Part shown: positions 1 through 6,270 of the stretch, in pieces | Numbering within the stretch: the first letter of the stretch is position 1 | Layout: every line of letters begins with the position of its first letter | Source: JACMNW01 sp043721855 | GTDB taxonomy: Bacteria; Pseudomonadota; Alphaproteobacteria; Rhodobacterales; Rhodobacteraceae | Length of the DNA stretch: 11,697 bases | Assembly: GCA_043721855.1 (NCBI GenBank) | Contig: JAYSPY010000021.1 | Span: 1 to 11,697, forward strand | Direction: 5' to 3' | Translations under genes and position numbers: made by a program | Notes under the pieces: generated by a model | What the model saw: the letters and a program-made list of their open reading frames with translations, nothing else | What the model was told of the DNA's origin: nothing | Databases searched by the model: none

Positions 1-53
1 CCTGGGCCACAGATCACGGTGGCGCGTCGAAAGTCACCGGACAAAACACTTAA
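1..53 (+). CDS. Possible 3' end of an upstream gene (partial)
   Basis: The reading frame starting at base 3 is open from the window edge to a TAA at 51-53 and would encode the tail WATDHGGASKVTGQNT. It ends 15 bp before the methyltransferase start, which fits an upstream gene of the same operon. A second open frame (from base 1) ends in a TGA at 70-72 that overlaps the next ATG as ATGA, so I cannot decide which frame is real. The fragment is too short to recognise a family. In related operons a corrinoid protein, a methylenetetrahydrofolate reductase-like gene or a MttB-like methyltransferase would be expected here. Confidence 0.25.
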   Translation, partial: WATDHGGASKVTGQNT

Positions 54-68
54 TTCAAAGGTTGAAGA

Positions 69-1046
69 ATGACGCGTACTGTATTGGAATCTAAAACAAA
101 AACCGTCATAATCGGCTTTGACGAACCTTTTTGTGTGATCGGCGAACGTATCAATCCCACGGGTCGCAAGAAACTTGCGGCAGAGTTGGAGATGGATGAT
201 TTCACCACAGTTTTGAAAGATGCGCTGGAACAGGTGGCCTGCGGTGCCATGGTTCTGGATGTAAATTCAGGTGCCGTGTTCACCAACAAGATGGCCGCAG
301 ATGCGCGCTATGCCGACAACAACTTCGTCGAGCCGCCACTGATGCGCGAAATGATTTTGCGCATTCAGGCAATTACCGACGTGCCTTTGTGCATCGACAG
401 CTCCGTTCCCGGCGCGCTGGAGGCGGGGTTGCAAGCCTGCGAAGGCCGCCCCTTGCTGAATTCAGTGACGGGCGAAGAAGACCGGCTGGAACTGGTGCTA
501 CCGCTGGTCAAGAAATACAACGTGCCGGTGGTGGCCATTTCCAACGATGATACCGGCATCTCGGAAGACCCCGATGTGCGCTTTGCTGTCGCCAAAAAGA
601 TCGTGCAGCGCGCAGCAGATTTTGGCATCCCGGCGCATGACATTGTGGTTGACCCGCTGGTGATGCCGGTGGGGGCGATGGGGTCTGCGGGCCAGCAGGT
701 TTTCACGCTGGTGCGCCGTCTGCGCGATGAATTGGGTGTGAATACCACCTGTGGCGCGTCCAACATCAGTTTTGGTCTGCCACATCGCCACGGCATCAAC
801 GCGGCGTTCCTGCCGATGGCCATCGGTGCCGGCATGACGTCGGCCATCATGAATCCGGTCCGCCTGGTGGAGATGGAGGCGATCCGCGCCGCCAACTTCC
901 TGATGAACCACGATGCCAATGGTGGCGAATGGATCCGCTTTGCCAAGGTTCTGGAAGCCGTCGAAGGCGGACTTAGCTTTGCCGAGGCGTCAGCCGCGGC
1001 ATCATCCGCCACCTCAGGCCGCCGTGGCGGCCGCAAGGCACGGTGA
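69..1046 (+). CDS. Methyltetrahydrofolate:corrinoid methyltransferase (pterin-binding domain)
   Basis: A 325-residue cytosolic TIM-barrel protein of the pterin-binding family (AcsE/MeTr, MetH module 2, DHPS fold). It would move a methyl group between tetrahydrofolate and a corrinoid protein. Visible motifs are IGERINPTGRKKL at 24-36, LDVNSG at 63-68, CIDSS at 108-112, NSVTGEE at 131-137, DPLVMPVG at 195-202 and GASNISFGLPHR at 229-240. In the last motif N232 sits where AcsE carries its pterin-N5 hydrogen-bonding Asn. Unlike stand-alone AcsE (about 262 residues) it has an Ala/Ser-rich tail ending RRGGRKAR. The ATG at 69 has a weak AAGG upstream and is the first start that keeps the whole N-terminal strand. 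The downstream ASKHA activator supports a corrinoid role. In an aerobic marine bacterium the methyl would probably flow from a methylated amine or betaine to THF, which is inference. No corrinoid-binding domain is present in this protein. Confidence 0.9.
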   Translation: MTRTVLESKTKTVIIGFDEPFCVIGERINPTGRKKLAAELEMDDFTTVLKDALEQVACGAMVLDVNSGAVFTNKMAADARYADNNFVEPPLMREMILRIQAITDVPLCIDSSVPGALEAGLQACEGRPLLNSVTGEEDRLELVLPLVKKYNVPVVAISNDDTGISEDPDVRFAVAKKIVQRAADFGIPAHDIVVDPLVMPVGAMGSAGQQVFTLVRRLRDELGVNTTCGASNISFGLPHRHGINAAFLPMAIGAGMTSAIMNPVRLVEMEAIRAANFLMNHDANGGEWIRFAKVLEAVEGGLSFAEASAAASSATSGRRGGRKAR

Positions 1047-1200
1047 TAAGGTTGGCAGATCGCCACTTTGACTTGCCAAAAATGCAATCAGGCCTTGCCA
1101 GAGAGGCGCGGAAATCTACCACCAAGACAGACGCTATTGGCATTGGGCTGTATCGACTATGACATTTCTCCTAAGCGCATCACATCGACATGACCGCGCC

Positions 1201-1491
1201 ATGTCGCAGCCAGAACCGCCATTTGACAGGGCGGCCGCGCAGTCAGCCGCCAATGCCGCCAATATTGGCTGGCATGTCGGCGGTCCGACCGCGCGGGCGT
1301 TGATTGCCACTTGGGGCTTGCGGGGTCGGCACATGACCCTTGTATTGCGCGCGCTTGCGCGGCCTGTCAGGGCACTGGCGGCTTTGATTGCCAGCTCTGT
1401 GCAAATGCCACCGCTTGTCCATGCGGCCCTTGCTTTTGCAATTCTGGTGTGGCGCGTGCCAATGACCAACTCTGAAGGACAACGTTTGTGA
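1201..1491 (+). CDS. Small hypothetical protein coupled to the ASKHA activator gene
   Basis: I do not recognise this family. The frame is open from an ATG at 1159, but codons with GC-rich third positions begin at the ATG at 1201, so I place the start there (96 residues). The stop TGA at 1489-1491 overlaps the GTG start of the next gene as GTGA, the usual sign of translational coupling. That is the best evidence that it is real. The product is alanine- and arginine-rich, with a Pro/Asp-containing N-terminus, an amphipathic arginine-rich middle (about 38-60) and a hydrophobic stretch at about 72-84 (LVHAALAFAILVW) that could touch a membrane. There is no signal peptide and no cysteine motif. 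No clear ribosome binding site precedes either ATG. A - strand frame also overlaps here but has no coupling or codon support. Confidence 0.4.
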   Translation: MSQPEPPFDRAAAQSAANAANIGWHVGGPTARALIATWGLRGRHMTLVLRALARPVRALAALIASSVQMPPLVHAALAFAILVWRVPMTNSEGQRL

Positions 1492-3521
1492 CTGATGCCC
1501 TTGTGATTTTTACCCCGTCCGGCAAACGCGGCCGCTTTGCCCTTGGCACGCCTGTACTGACTGCGGCCCGCCAGTTGGGCGTTGATCTTGATTCCGTCTG
1601 CGGCGGGCGCGGCATTTGTTCGAAATGCCAGATCACGCCGGGATATGGCGAATTTTCAAAGCACGGTGTCACCGTATCCAGTGGCGCACTTTCAGAATGG
1701 AATTCAGTCGAGGAACGCTATAAATCCATCCGGGGTCTGACGACAGGCCGCCGTCTGGGCTGTCAAGCCAAAGTGATGGGCGATGTGGTAATCGACGTGC
1801 CGCCTGAATCGCAGGTCCACAAACAAGTCATCCGCAAATCCGCCACCCAACGTGATATCGTGATGGATCCCGCTACACGGCTTTTATATGTCGAAGTGGC
1901 AGAGCCTGACATGCACGAACCGTCTGGTGATTTTGAACGGCTGTCTGCCGCCCTGCTGGAGCAGTGGCAAGTCGCAGGTATCACCGCCGATCTGGCCTTG
2001 ATGCGCCGTTTGCAACCAGCACTTCGCAAAGGCGAATGGCGGGTTACCGTCGCCGTTCACCGTGGCAACAATGATGCGGCCCCGCGCATTCTGGACATCT
2101 GGCCGGGTTTTTATGAAGGCGGGCTTTACGGCCTTGCCATCGACCTTGGATCGACCACCATCGCTGCCCATCTGTGCGATCTGCGTGACGGGTCGGTGCT
2201 GGCATCCGCCGGCCTGATGAACCCACAGATTCGCTTTGGCGAAGATCTGATGAGCAGGGTCAGCTATGTCATGATGAACCCCGGCGGTGATGTCGAAATG
2301 ACCAATGCCGTGCGCGAGGCGCTGAACGCGCTTGCGCTGTCGATCGCCACTGAAGCAAACATTGCGCCAACCGCGATCTATGAGGCGGTGGTGGTCTGCA
2401 ACCCGGTGATGCACCACCTTTTGATGGGCATCGACCCCGTGGAACTGGGTCAAGCGCCGTTTGCGCTGGCGCTGTCTGGCAGCCTTAGCCTGGATGCCCG
2501 CGAACTGGACCTGACAGCGATCAACCCTTCTGCGCGCATCTATGTGCTGCCTTGCATCGCGGGCCATGTCGGCGCCGATTGCGCGGCAGTGGCGCTGTCC
2601 GAAGAGCCCGGCAAGTCAAAAGACATGGTGCTGATCGTCGATGTCGGCACCAACGCCGAATTGCTGCTGGGCAATGAAACGCGTGTTCTGGCCTGTTCAT
2701 CGCCCACTGGCCCCGCCTTTGAAGGCGCGCAGATCAGCTCTGGCCAGCGGGCAGCCCCGGGTGCCATTGAACGGGTGGAAATTGATCTTGTGACCAAAGA
2801 ACCCCGGTTCCGCGTCATCGGGTCAGACCTGTGGAACACCGATCCCGGCTTTGATGCAGTGACCGCCGGCACCGGAATCACCGGCATTTGCGGGTCTGGC
2901 ATCATTGAAGCCGTGGCTGAAATGCGCATGGCGGGCCTTGTTGACCAGACCGGCCTGATCGGCAGTGCAGATCAAACCGGCACTCTGCGCTGCGAACCCG
3001 AAGGGCGCACCCATTCCTATGTGCTGCATGACGGCTCGGCCACGGGCGGGCCCAAAATCATGGTCACCCAAGGCGATATTCGCGCCATTCAACTGGCAAA
3101 GGCCGCGCTTTATGCGGGGGCTAAATTGCTGATGGATGAAATGGGCGTGACAACGGTTGATCGCGTGACGCTTGCCGGGGCCTTTGGCGCACATATCAGC
3201 CCGAAACACGCGATGGTTCTGGGCATGATTCCCGATGTGCCGCTGGACAAGGTCTTTAGCGCCGGCAACGCCGCAGGCACCGGCGCGCGGATTGCGCTGT
3301 GCAACGTGGCGTCGCGCACGATCATCGAGGCGACGGTCCACGACATTCACAAGGTGGAAACCGCTATCGAGCCGCGCTTTCAGGAACATTTCGTCAATGC
3401 TTCGGCCATTCCGAACGCGGTTGACGGTTTCCCCGAACTCAGCCGGATCGTCACGCTGCCGCATGTCAGCTTTAACACAGGCGGTGGCAAAGATGCGGGT
3501 CGGCGGCGCAGGCGCGATTGA
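1488..3521 (+). CDS. RACo/RamA-type corrinoid activation protein ([2Fe-2S] ferredoxin + ASKHA ATPase)
   Basis: A 677-residue protein expected to reactivate corrinoid methyltransferases by ATP-dependent reduction of Co(II) to Co(I). The N-terminal domain is ferredoxin-like with cluster cysteines C38, C44, C47 and C92 (CGGRGICSKC, then GRRLGC). A middle linker region is followed by the ASKHA ATPase fold (DUF4445 type). Nucleotide motifs include AIDLGSTT at 217-224, VDVGTNAE at 384-391, GICGSG at 466-471 and LAGAFG at 562-567. The N-terminal [2Fe-2S] domain resembles RACo of acetogens; archaeal RamA instead carries C-terminal [4Fe-4S] motifs, which are absent here. The start is GTG at 1488, overlapping the preceding ORF as GTGA. 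With the methyltransferase upstream this gives two parts of a corrinoid methyl-transfer system; the corrinoid protein itself is not in the window. The exact electron donor and client are unknown. Confidence 0.88.
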   Translation: MTDALVIFTPSGKRGRFALGTPVLTAARQLGVDLDSVCGGRGICSKCQITPGYGEFSKHGVTVSSGALSEWNSVEERYKSIRGLTTGRRLGCQAKVMGDVVIDVPPESQVHKQVIRKSATQRDIVMDPATRLLYVEVAEPDMHEPSGDFERLSAALLEQWQVAGITADLALMRRLQPALRKGEWRVTVAVHRGNNDAAPRILDIWPGFYEGGLYGLAIDLGSTTIAAHLCDLRDGSVLASAGLMNPQIRFGEDLMSRVSYVMMNPGGDVEMTNAVREALNALALSIATEANIAPTAIYEAVVVCNPVMHHLLMGIDPVELGQAPFALALSGSLSLDARELDLTAINPSARIYVLPCIAGHVGADCAAVALSEEPGKSKDMVLIVDVGTNAELLLGNETRVLACSSPTGPAFEGAQISSGQRAAPGAIERVEIDLVTKEPRFRVIGSDLWNTDPGFDAVTAGTGITGICGSGIIEAVAEMRMAGLVDQTGLIGSADQTGTLRCEPEGRTHSYVLHDGSATGGPKIMVTQGDIRAIQLAKAALYAGAKLLMDEMGVTTVDRVTLAGAFGAHISPKHAMVLGMIPDVPLDKVFSAGNAAGTGARIALCNVASRTIIEATVHDIHKVETAIEPRFQEHFVNASAIPNAVDGFPELSRIVTLPHVSFNTGGGKDAGRRRRRD

Positions 3522-3558
3522 AACGCCCCTTGCCATGTCTAAGCATGTGGCTATTTAT

Positions 3559-3563
3559 GGAGG
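3559..3563 (+). promoter_or_regulatory. Shine-Dalgarno site deciding a TTG start
   Basis: A GGAGG lies 6 nt before the TTG at 3570. This is the best-placed ribosome binding site for the sigma factor gene. The alternative ATG at 3591 has only a G-rich run about 11 nt upstream. Confidence 0.5.
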
Positions 3564-3569
3564 CGTAGA

Positions 3570-4133
3570 TTGCAGGGGGCTGCCAGCCGAATGACTGATG
3601 ATCCAGTAGCCCAAATGCTGTTTAAAGTGGCGTCTCAGGACCGCGCAGCCTTTCGGGATCTGTATTCCAGCACCTCTTCGAAACTTTTCGGCGTTCTGCT
3701 GCGTATCCTTACCAATCGCGCTGAAGCGGAGGATGCGTTGCAAGAGGTTTTTACACGGGTGTGGTTGCGGGCCGGACGGTTCGATCCTGAAAAAGGCCGG
3801 GCAATGACCTGGCTGATTTCGGTAACGCGCAACCATGCGATTGACCGCCTTCGCACCAAAGTCGAGGCGACAACAGCGACCGAAGACGAATCCGATGCCT
3901 TGGTTGACACCAAACCAAGCGCCGAAGCCGCACTGATTGCCCAAGGTCAGGCGCGCCGAATTATCGAATGCATGTCGGCGCTGGACCCAGACCGCGCCCG
4001 CGCCGTGCAGGGAGCGTATCTGGGGGGGCTTTCCTATACTGATTTGTCGATGCGTTTCAATGTGCCGCTGAATACCATGCGCACCTGGCTGCGTCGCAGC
4101 TTACTGCAGCTTAAAGAGTGTATGGAAAAATGA
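3570..4133 (+). CDS. ECF-type RNA polymerase sigma factor (SigK/RpoE-like)
   Basis: A 187-residue group 4 sigma factor that would direct RNA polymerase to a small stress regulon. Region 2 spans about 27-97: FRDLYSSTSSKLFGVLL, then the core-binding EAEDALQEVF at 53-61, then RFDPEKGRAMTWLISVTRNH and IDRLR. An acidic linker (about 100-120) leads to region 4 at about 133-184, whose helix-turn-helix includes GLSYTDLSMRFNVPLNTMRTW. The TTG start is chosen for its GGAGG; starting at ATG 3591 would give 180 residues and is nearly as plausible. The gene lies 48 bp after the ASKHA gene but is functionally unrelated to it. It overlaps the anti-sigma gene as ATGA, so the two are made together. The family call is firm; the SigK-like subgroup rests on its RskA-type partner and fasciclin neighbour. 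Confidence 0.92.
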   Translation: MQGAASRMTDDPVAQMLFKVASQDRAAFRDLYSSTSSKLFGVLLRILTNRAEAEDALQEVFTRVWLRAGRFDPEKGRAMTWLISVTRNHAIDRLRTKVEATTATEDESDALVDTKPSAEAALIAQGQARRIIECMSALDPDRARAVQGAYLGGLSYTDLSMRFNVPLNTMRTWLRRSLLQLKECMEK

Positions 4134-4792
4134 CCGCCCCGCTCGATCTTTCACCCTCAGACGATGCCGACATGCTTGCAGCCGAATACGTGCTGGGCGT
4201 TTTGTCGTTGGAAGACCGGCTTGAGGTCGACGCACGCTTGAAGTCAGACGATGATTTTGCCAACCGTGTTGCGCTATGGGTCATGCATTTTGAGGTGCTG
4301 AACGACGACTACGTATCCGCACCAGCGCCAAATCTGATGCCCCAGATCGAAGATCGGCTTTTTGGGCGGCATCAGGCCAAGAAACGAAACTGGTGGGGGT
4401 TTATCGCTGGTGCCGGTGCGGCCGCAGCACTTGCAGTGGCTGTGGTTTTTGTGGTGCCGTCACCGTCTTCGCGGGAGCCCGAGCTTACGGCCTCACTTGC
4501 CGCCGATGCGCAGGTGCTGGCCTTCAATGCCAGCTATTCGGATGGCACGTTAACGCTGGCCAGAACTTCTGGCACCGATGCGGCATCGGGGCGCGATTAT
4601 GAACTTTGGCTGATCATCGGCGATGCCGCGCCCGTGTCGCTTGGCCTGATCAAGGATGCGACGACAACCCGGCAGCTGGCCGCTTTGGCCCCCGGCGCGG
4701 TGCTTGCCGTCAGTCTGGAACCTGCAGGCGGCTCCACCACAGGTGCGCCAAGTGGCCCGGTCTTGATTACTGGTGTAGTCGCCGATACTTAA
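4130..4792 (+). CDS. RskA-family anti-sigma factor, single-pass membrane protein
   Basis: Predicted 220 residues from the ATG at 4130, which overlaps the sigma stop as ATGA. A GTG at 4118 would add four residues and is less likely. The N-terminal cytosolic part (about 12-60: DMLAAEYVLGVLSLEDR, then ALWVMHFEVLND) fits the sigma-binding anti-sigma domain. A single membrane helix lies at about 88-109. The periplasmic C-terminus has the RskA hallmarks YELWLI (157-162), PVSLG and LAVSLEPAGGSTTGAPSGP (192-210). Members of this family hold their ECF sigma at the membrane until they are cut by regulated proteolysis. No zinc-binding HxxxCxxC motif is visible, so a ChrR-like ZAS mechanism is unlikely. 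The trigger is unknown. Confidence 0.9.
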   Translation: MTAPLDLSPSDDADMLAAEYVLGVLSLEDRLEVDARLKSDDDFANRVALWVMHFEVLNDDYVSAPAPNLMPQIEDRLFGRHQAKKRNWWGFIAGAGAAAALAVAVVFVVPSPSSREPELTASLAADAQVLAFNASYSDGTLTLARTSGTDAASGRDYELWLIIGDAAPVSLGLIKDATTTRQLAALAPGAVLAVSLEPAGGSTTGAPSGPVLITGVVADT

Positions 4793-4821
4793 CAGAAACT
4801 TTTAAGTTTTTTCCTGCAATC

Positions 4822-4850
4822 TGAAACTTTCCCTTCCTGAGCTGCGTTGA
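4822..4850 (+). promoter_or_regulatory. Candidate ECF promoter for the fasciclin gene
   Basis: TGAAAC (4822-4827) and CGTTGA (4845-4850) are separated by 17 bp. This resembles the GAAC / CGTT pattern of many alphaproteobacterial ECF promoters. It sits in the 109-bp gap between the anti-sigma gene and the fasciclin gene, leaving a leader of about 45 nt. A second GAAACTTT copy at 4795-4802 has no matching -10. Recognition by the adjacent sigma factor is inference. Confidence 0.45.
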
Positions 4851-4861
4851 TTAGGGGTGAG

Positions 4862-4878
4862 GCAGAGACAAGCTCTGC
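4862..4878 (+). other. Small hairpin in the fasciclin 5' leader
   Basis: GCAGAG and CTCTGC (6 bp) enclose a 5-nt loop ACAAG and end about 10 nt before the GAGGA ribosome binding site (4888-4892). There is no T-tract, so it is not a terminator. It could stabilise the leader mRNA; this is inference. Confidence 0.3.
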
Positions 4879-4901
4879 TCGTCAACCGAGGATAGACACA
4901 G

Positions 4902-5456
4902 ATGACAAAAACTTTCCGTTTCGCAACTCTGACCGCTGCCGTAGCCCTGTTTGCAGGCGCTGCATTTGCCGAAAACCCGATGGTTGGTGGCGCTGCAATG
5001 TTTGAAGACAAGAACATCATCGAAAACGCAGTGAATTCGGCTGACCACACCACGCTTGTTGCCGCTGTGAAAGCTGCTGGCTTGGTTGAAACTTTGTCCG
5101 GCGCTGGCCCGTTCACCGTGCTTGCCCCAACAAACGAAGCTTTTGCAAAGTTGCCAGCTGGCACCGTTGAAAATCTGCTGAAGCCAGAAAATAAGGATAT
5201 GCTGACCAAGATCCTGACCTGCCACGTCATTGCTGGCAATGCGATGTCGGCTGATATTGTGGGTATGGTTGAAGCAGACGGCGGCGCACATAAAGTGACC
5301 ACTGTTGGTGGATGTGAGTTCACGATTAAATCTGCTGACGGCAAAGTCACGATTGAAGACGGTCAAGGCAATGTCGGCACTGTAACAATCGCTGACGTCA
5401 AGCAATCCAACGGCGTGATCCATGTGATCGACACGGTTCTGTTGCCAGCGTCCTGA
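4902..5456 (+). CDS. Secreted fasciclin (FAS1) domain protein
   Basis: A 184-residue exported protein with one FAS1 domain, an adhesion-type fold found in MPT70/MPT83 and in rhizobial Nex18-like proteins. The signal peptide is residues 1-23, with likely cleavage after AAFA before ENP; there is no lipobox cysteine. FAS1 motif H1 is GPFTVLAPTNEAF at 69-81 and H2 is VIHVIDTVLLP near the C-terminus. Two cysteines, C107 and C138, could form a disulfide in the periplasm. The GAGGA ribosome binding site is 9 nt upstream of the ATG. Codon choice is richer in GCT, GTT and AAC than in its neighbours, which suggests high expression. Its position behind sigma and anti-sigma genes and its own ECF-like promoter suggest it is a main target of that sigma. 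Its ligand is unknown. Confidence 0.93.
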   Translation: MTKTFRFATLTAAVALFAGAAFAENPMVGGAAMFEDKNIIENAVNSADHTTLVAAVKAAGLVETLSGAGPFTVLAPTNEAFAKLPAGTVENLLKPENKDMLTKILTCHVIAGNAMSADIVGMVEADGGAHKVTTVGGCEFTIKSADGKVTIEDGQGNVGTVTIADVKQSNGVIHVIDTVLLPAS

Positions 5457-5521
5457 GATCAGACTGCTGCGGGCCTGAAGGGTGTCACACCTTTGGGCTT
5501 GCAGCGCTGGCGCCCCTGATC
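5457..5521. repeat. Nested inverted repeats directly after the fasciclin stop
   Basis: Three colinear stem pairs share one centre. GATCAG (5457-5462) pairs with CTGATC (5516-5521), GCTGC (5466-5470) with GCAGC (5501-5505), and AAGGGTG (5478-5484) with CACCTTT (5488-5494, one G-T pair, loop TCA). They could fold into one long interrupted hairpin in the mRNA 3' end. No T-tract follows. Confidence 0.45.
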
Positions 5522-5552
5522 TGATGCATTGTCCCCCAGTCGGGTCAGGGTT

Positions 5553-5585
5553 GGGCCTTCGCTTTTGCGGGGGCCCTTTGCATTT
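5553..5585 (+). terminator. Rho-independent terminator after the fasciclin gene
   Basis: GGGCCTTCGC (5553-5562) and GCGGGGGCCC (5567-5576) form a 10-bp stem (two T-G pairs) with a TTTT loop. TTTGCATTT follows. It lies about 100 bp after the fasciclin stop and before the tRNA promoter, and would end the sigma/anti-sigma/fasciclin transcripts. Confidence 0.65.
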
Positions 5586-5597
5586 GGTGGATCGGGC

Positions 5598-5626
5598 TTG
5601 ACGCGTGATTTGGCTTGGCTTACGTC
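5598..5626 (+). promoter_or_regulatory. Possible housekeeping promoter for tRNA-Gly
   Basis: TTGACG (5598-5603), a 17-bp spacer and TACGTC (5621-5626). The -35 is near consensus and the -10 is weak. The hexamers end 9 bp before the tRNA 5' end, a common layout for tRNA genes. Confidence 0.4.
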
Positions 5627-5635
5627 ACGGGCATC

Positions 5636-5709
5636 GCGGGTGTAGCTCAATGGCAGAGCAGAAGCTTCCCAAGCTTACGACGAGGGTTCGATTCCCTTCA
5701 CCCGCTCCA
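5636..5709 (+). tRNA. tRNA-Gly (anticodon CCC)
   Basis: A complete 74-nt cloverleaf with encoded CCA (5707-5709). The acceptor arm GCGGGTG pairs with CACCCGC. The D-arm is GCTC/GAGC around AATGGCA. The anticodon loop TTCCCAA carries CCC at 5668-5670. The T-arm is GAGGG/CCCTT around TTCGATT, and the discriminator is T. The layout matches E. coli glyU, which reads GGG. The top pair of the anticodon stem (G-A) is a mismatch; the other four pair. The gene stands alone with its own likely promoter. Confidence 0.95.
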
Positions 5710-5749
5710 TCCCTTTTGTTTTCGTTCCGGCTGCGCTAGCAAGCGTCAC

Positions 5750-5776
5750 GAGGAAAAGTGGGAACCGGTTTTCCTC
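5750..5776. repeat. Palindrome 1 of a composite intergenic element
   Basis: GAGGAAAAGTGG (5750-5761) and CCGGTTTTCCTC (5765-5776) flank a GAA loop. The 12-bp stem has one G-G mismatch. A small CGCT/AGCG stem (5735-5746) precedes it. It lies between tRNA-Gly and the RidA gene together with palindrome 2, and looks like part of a dispersed repeat. No second copy is in the window. Confidence 0.55.
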
Positions 5777-5802
5777 AACACTCACGCCTTCGCGCAAGAT
5801 CC

Positions 5803-5841
5803 GGGTCGGGATGATGTTTCAATCAAACATCATCCCGATCC
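5803..5841. repeat. Palindrome 2: 17-bp stem hairpin
   Basis: GGGTCGGGATGATGTTT (5803-5819) and AAACATCATCCCGATCC (5825-5841) pair over 17 bp with one G-T pair and a CAATC loop. It is among the longest perfect or near-perfect inverted repeats in the window. It ends 31 bp before the RidA start. No T-tract follows, so it is more like a REP-type element or an mRNA-processing hairpin than a simple terminator. Confidence 0.65.
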
Positions 5842-5872
5842 AGCAAGCGGATGACATAGGAAAGGGACCACC

Positions 5873-6226
5873 ATGAACACAGATATCACCCGCATCGGCA
5901 CTGGCAAACGGATGAGCGAGGGGGTTTGCTATAACGGCATCATCTGGGTTGCCGGGCAGGTCGGCAGTCCGGGCGATACAGTCGCGGATCAGACGCGGAC
6001 ATGTCTGGCAGAGGTGGACCGGATCCTTGCCGAAGCTGGCACCGATAAGACGCGGATTTTATCGGCACAGATTTGGTTGGCGGATATGGCTGACTTTGCT
6101 GCAATGAACACGGTTTGGGACGGGTGGGTGCCGCAGGGTCACACCCCGGCGCGGGCAACGGGCGAGGCTAAACTGGCAGCACCTGCCTATTTGGTGGAAG
6201 TGATTGTGACGGCAGCGTTGAAGTAA
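5873..6226 (+). CDS. RidA/YjgF/UK114 family protein (possible enamine/imine deaminase)
   Basis: A 117-residue protein of the Rid family, small cytosolic trimers that hydrolyse reactive enamine/imine intermediates such as 2-aminoacrylate. The family signature region near the C-terminus is TPARATGEAKLAAPAYLVEV. R94 and E109 are 15 residues apart, the same spacing as the substrate-binding R105 and E120 of E. coli RidA, so deaminase activity is plausible. The fold outline is typical (strand RMSEGVCYNGIIWVAGQV, helix TCLAEVDRILAEAG). It is slightly shorter than RidA itself, and I cannot assign a Rid subfamily. The AGGAAAGGGA ribosome binding region lies just before the ATG at 5873. It stands alone between palindromes and is followed by back-to-back hairpins before the convergent pgi. 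Confidence 0.9.
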   Translation: MNTDITRIGTGKRMSEGVCYNGIIWVAGQVGSPGDTVADQTRTCLAEVDRILAEAGTDKTRILSAQIWLADMADFAAMNTVWDGWVPQGHTPARATGEAKLAAPAYLVEVIVTAALK

Positions 6227-6269
6227 GAGTTTTCAGAAAACTCTTGTAAAAATCCTTCAGAAGGATTTT
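6225..6269. terminator. Tandem 9-bp hairpins forming a bidirectional terminator
   Basis: Hairpin 1: AAGAGTTTT (6225-6233), loop CAG, AAAACTCTT (6237-6245); it begins inside the ridA stop codon. Hairpin 2: AAAATCCTT (6249-6257), loop CAG, AAGGATTTT (6261-6269). Each has a 9-bp perfect stem and the same loop. T-rich 3' arms on both strands could end ridA on the + strand and pgi on the - strand. Confidence 0.6.
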
Positions 6270-6270
6270 A

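Noticed and set aside
1052..1079. TTGGCA / TGCCAA inverted repeat after the methyltransferase gene
   Set aside because: Six pairs around a 16-nt loop is too weak for a terminator; the 154-bp gap 1047-1200 otherwise shows nothing clear.
365..1087. Long - strand open frame opposite the methyltransferase gene
   Set aside because: It is a shadow of the + strand gene, with Ser/Arg-rich composition and no recognisable motif.
3519..3547. Possible autoregulatory ECF promoter before the sigma gene (TGAAAC)
   Set aside because: At the expected distance the sequence is AGCATG, unlike CGTTGA; the match may be chance at the ASKHA stop codon.
4796..4812. AAACTT/AAGTTT hairpin followed by Ts after the anti-sigma gene
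   Set aside because: The stem is only 6 AT-rich pairs with a 2-nt loop; too weak to call a terminator.
5615..5854. Short + strand frame across tRNA-Gly and the palindromes
   Set aside because: It translates a tRNA gene and inverted repeats; no protein-like features.
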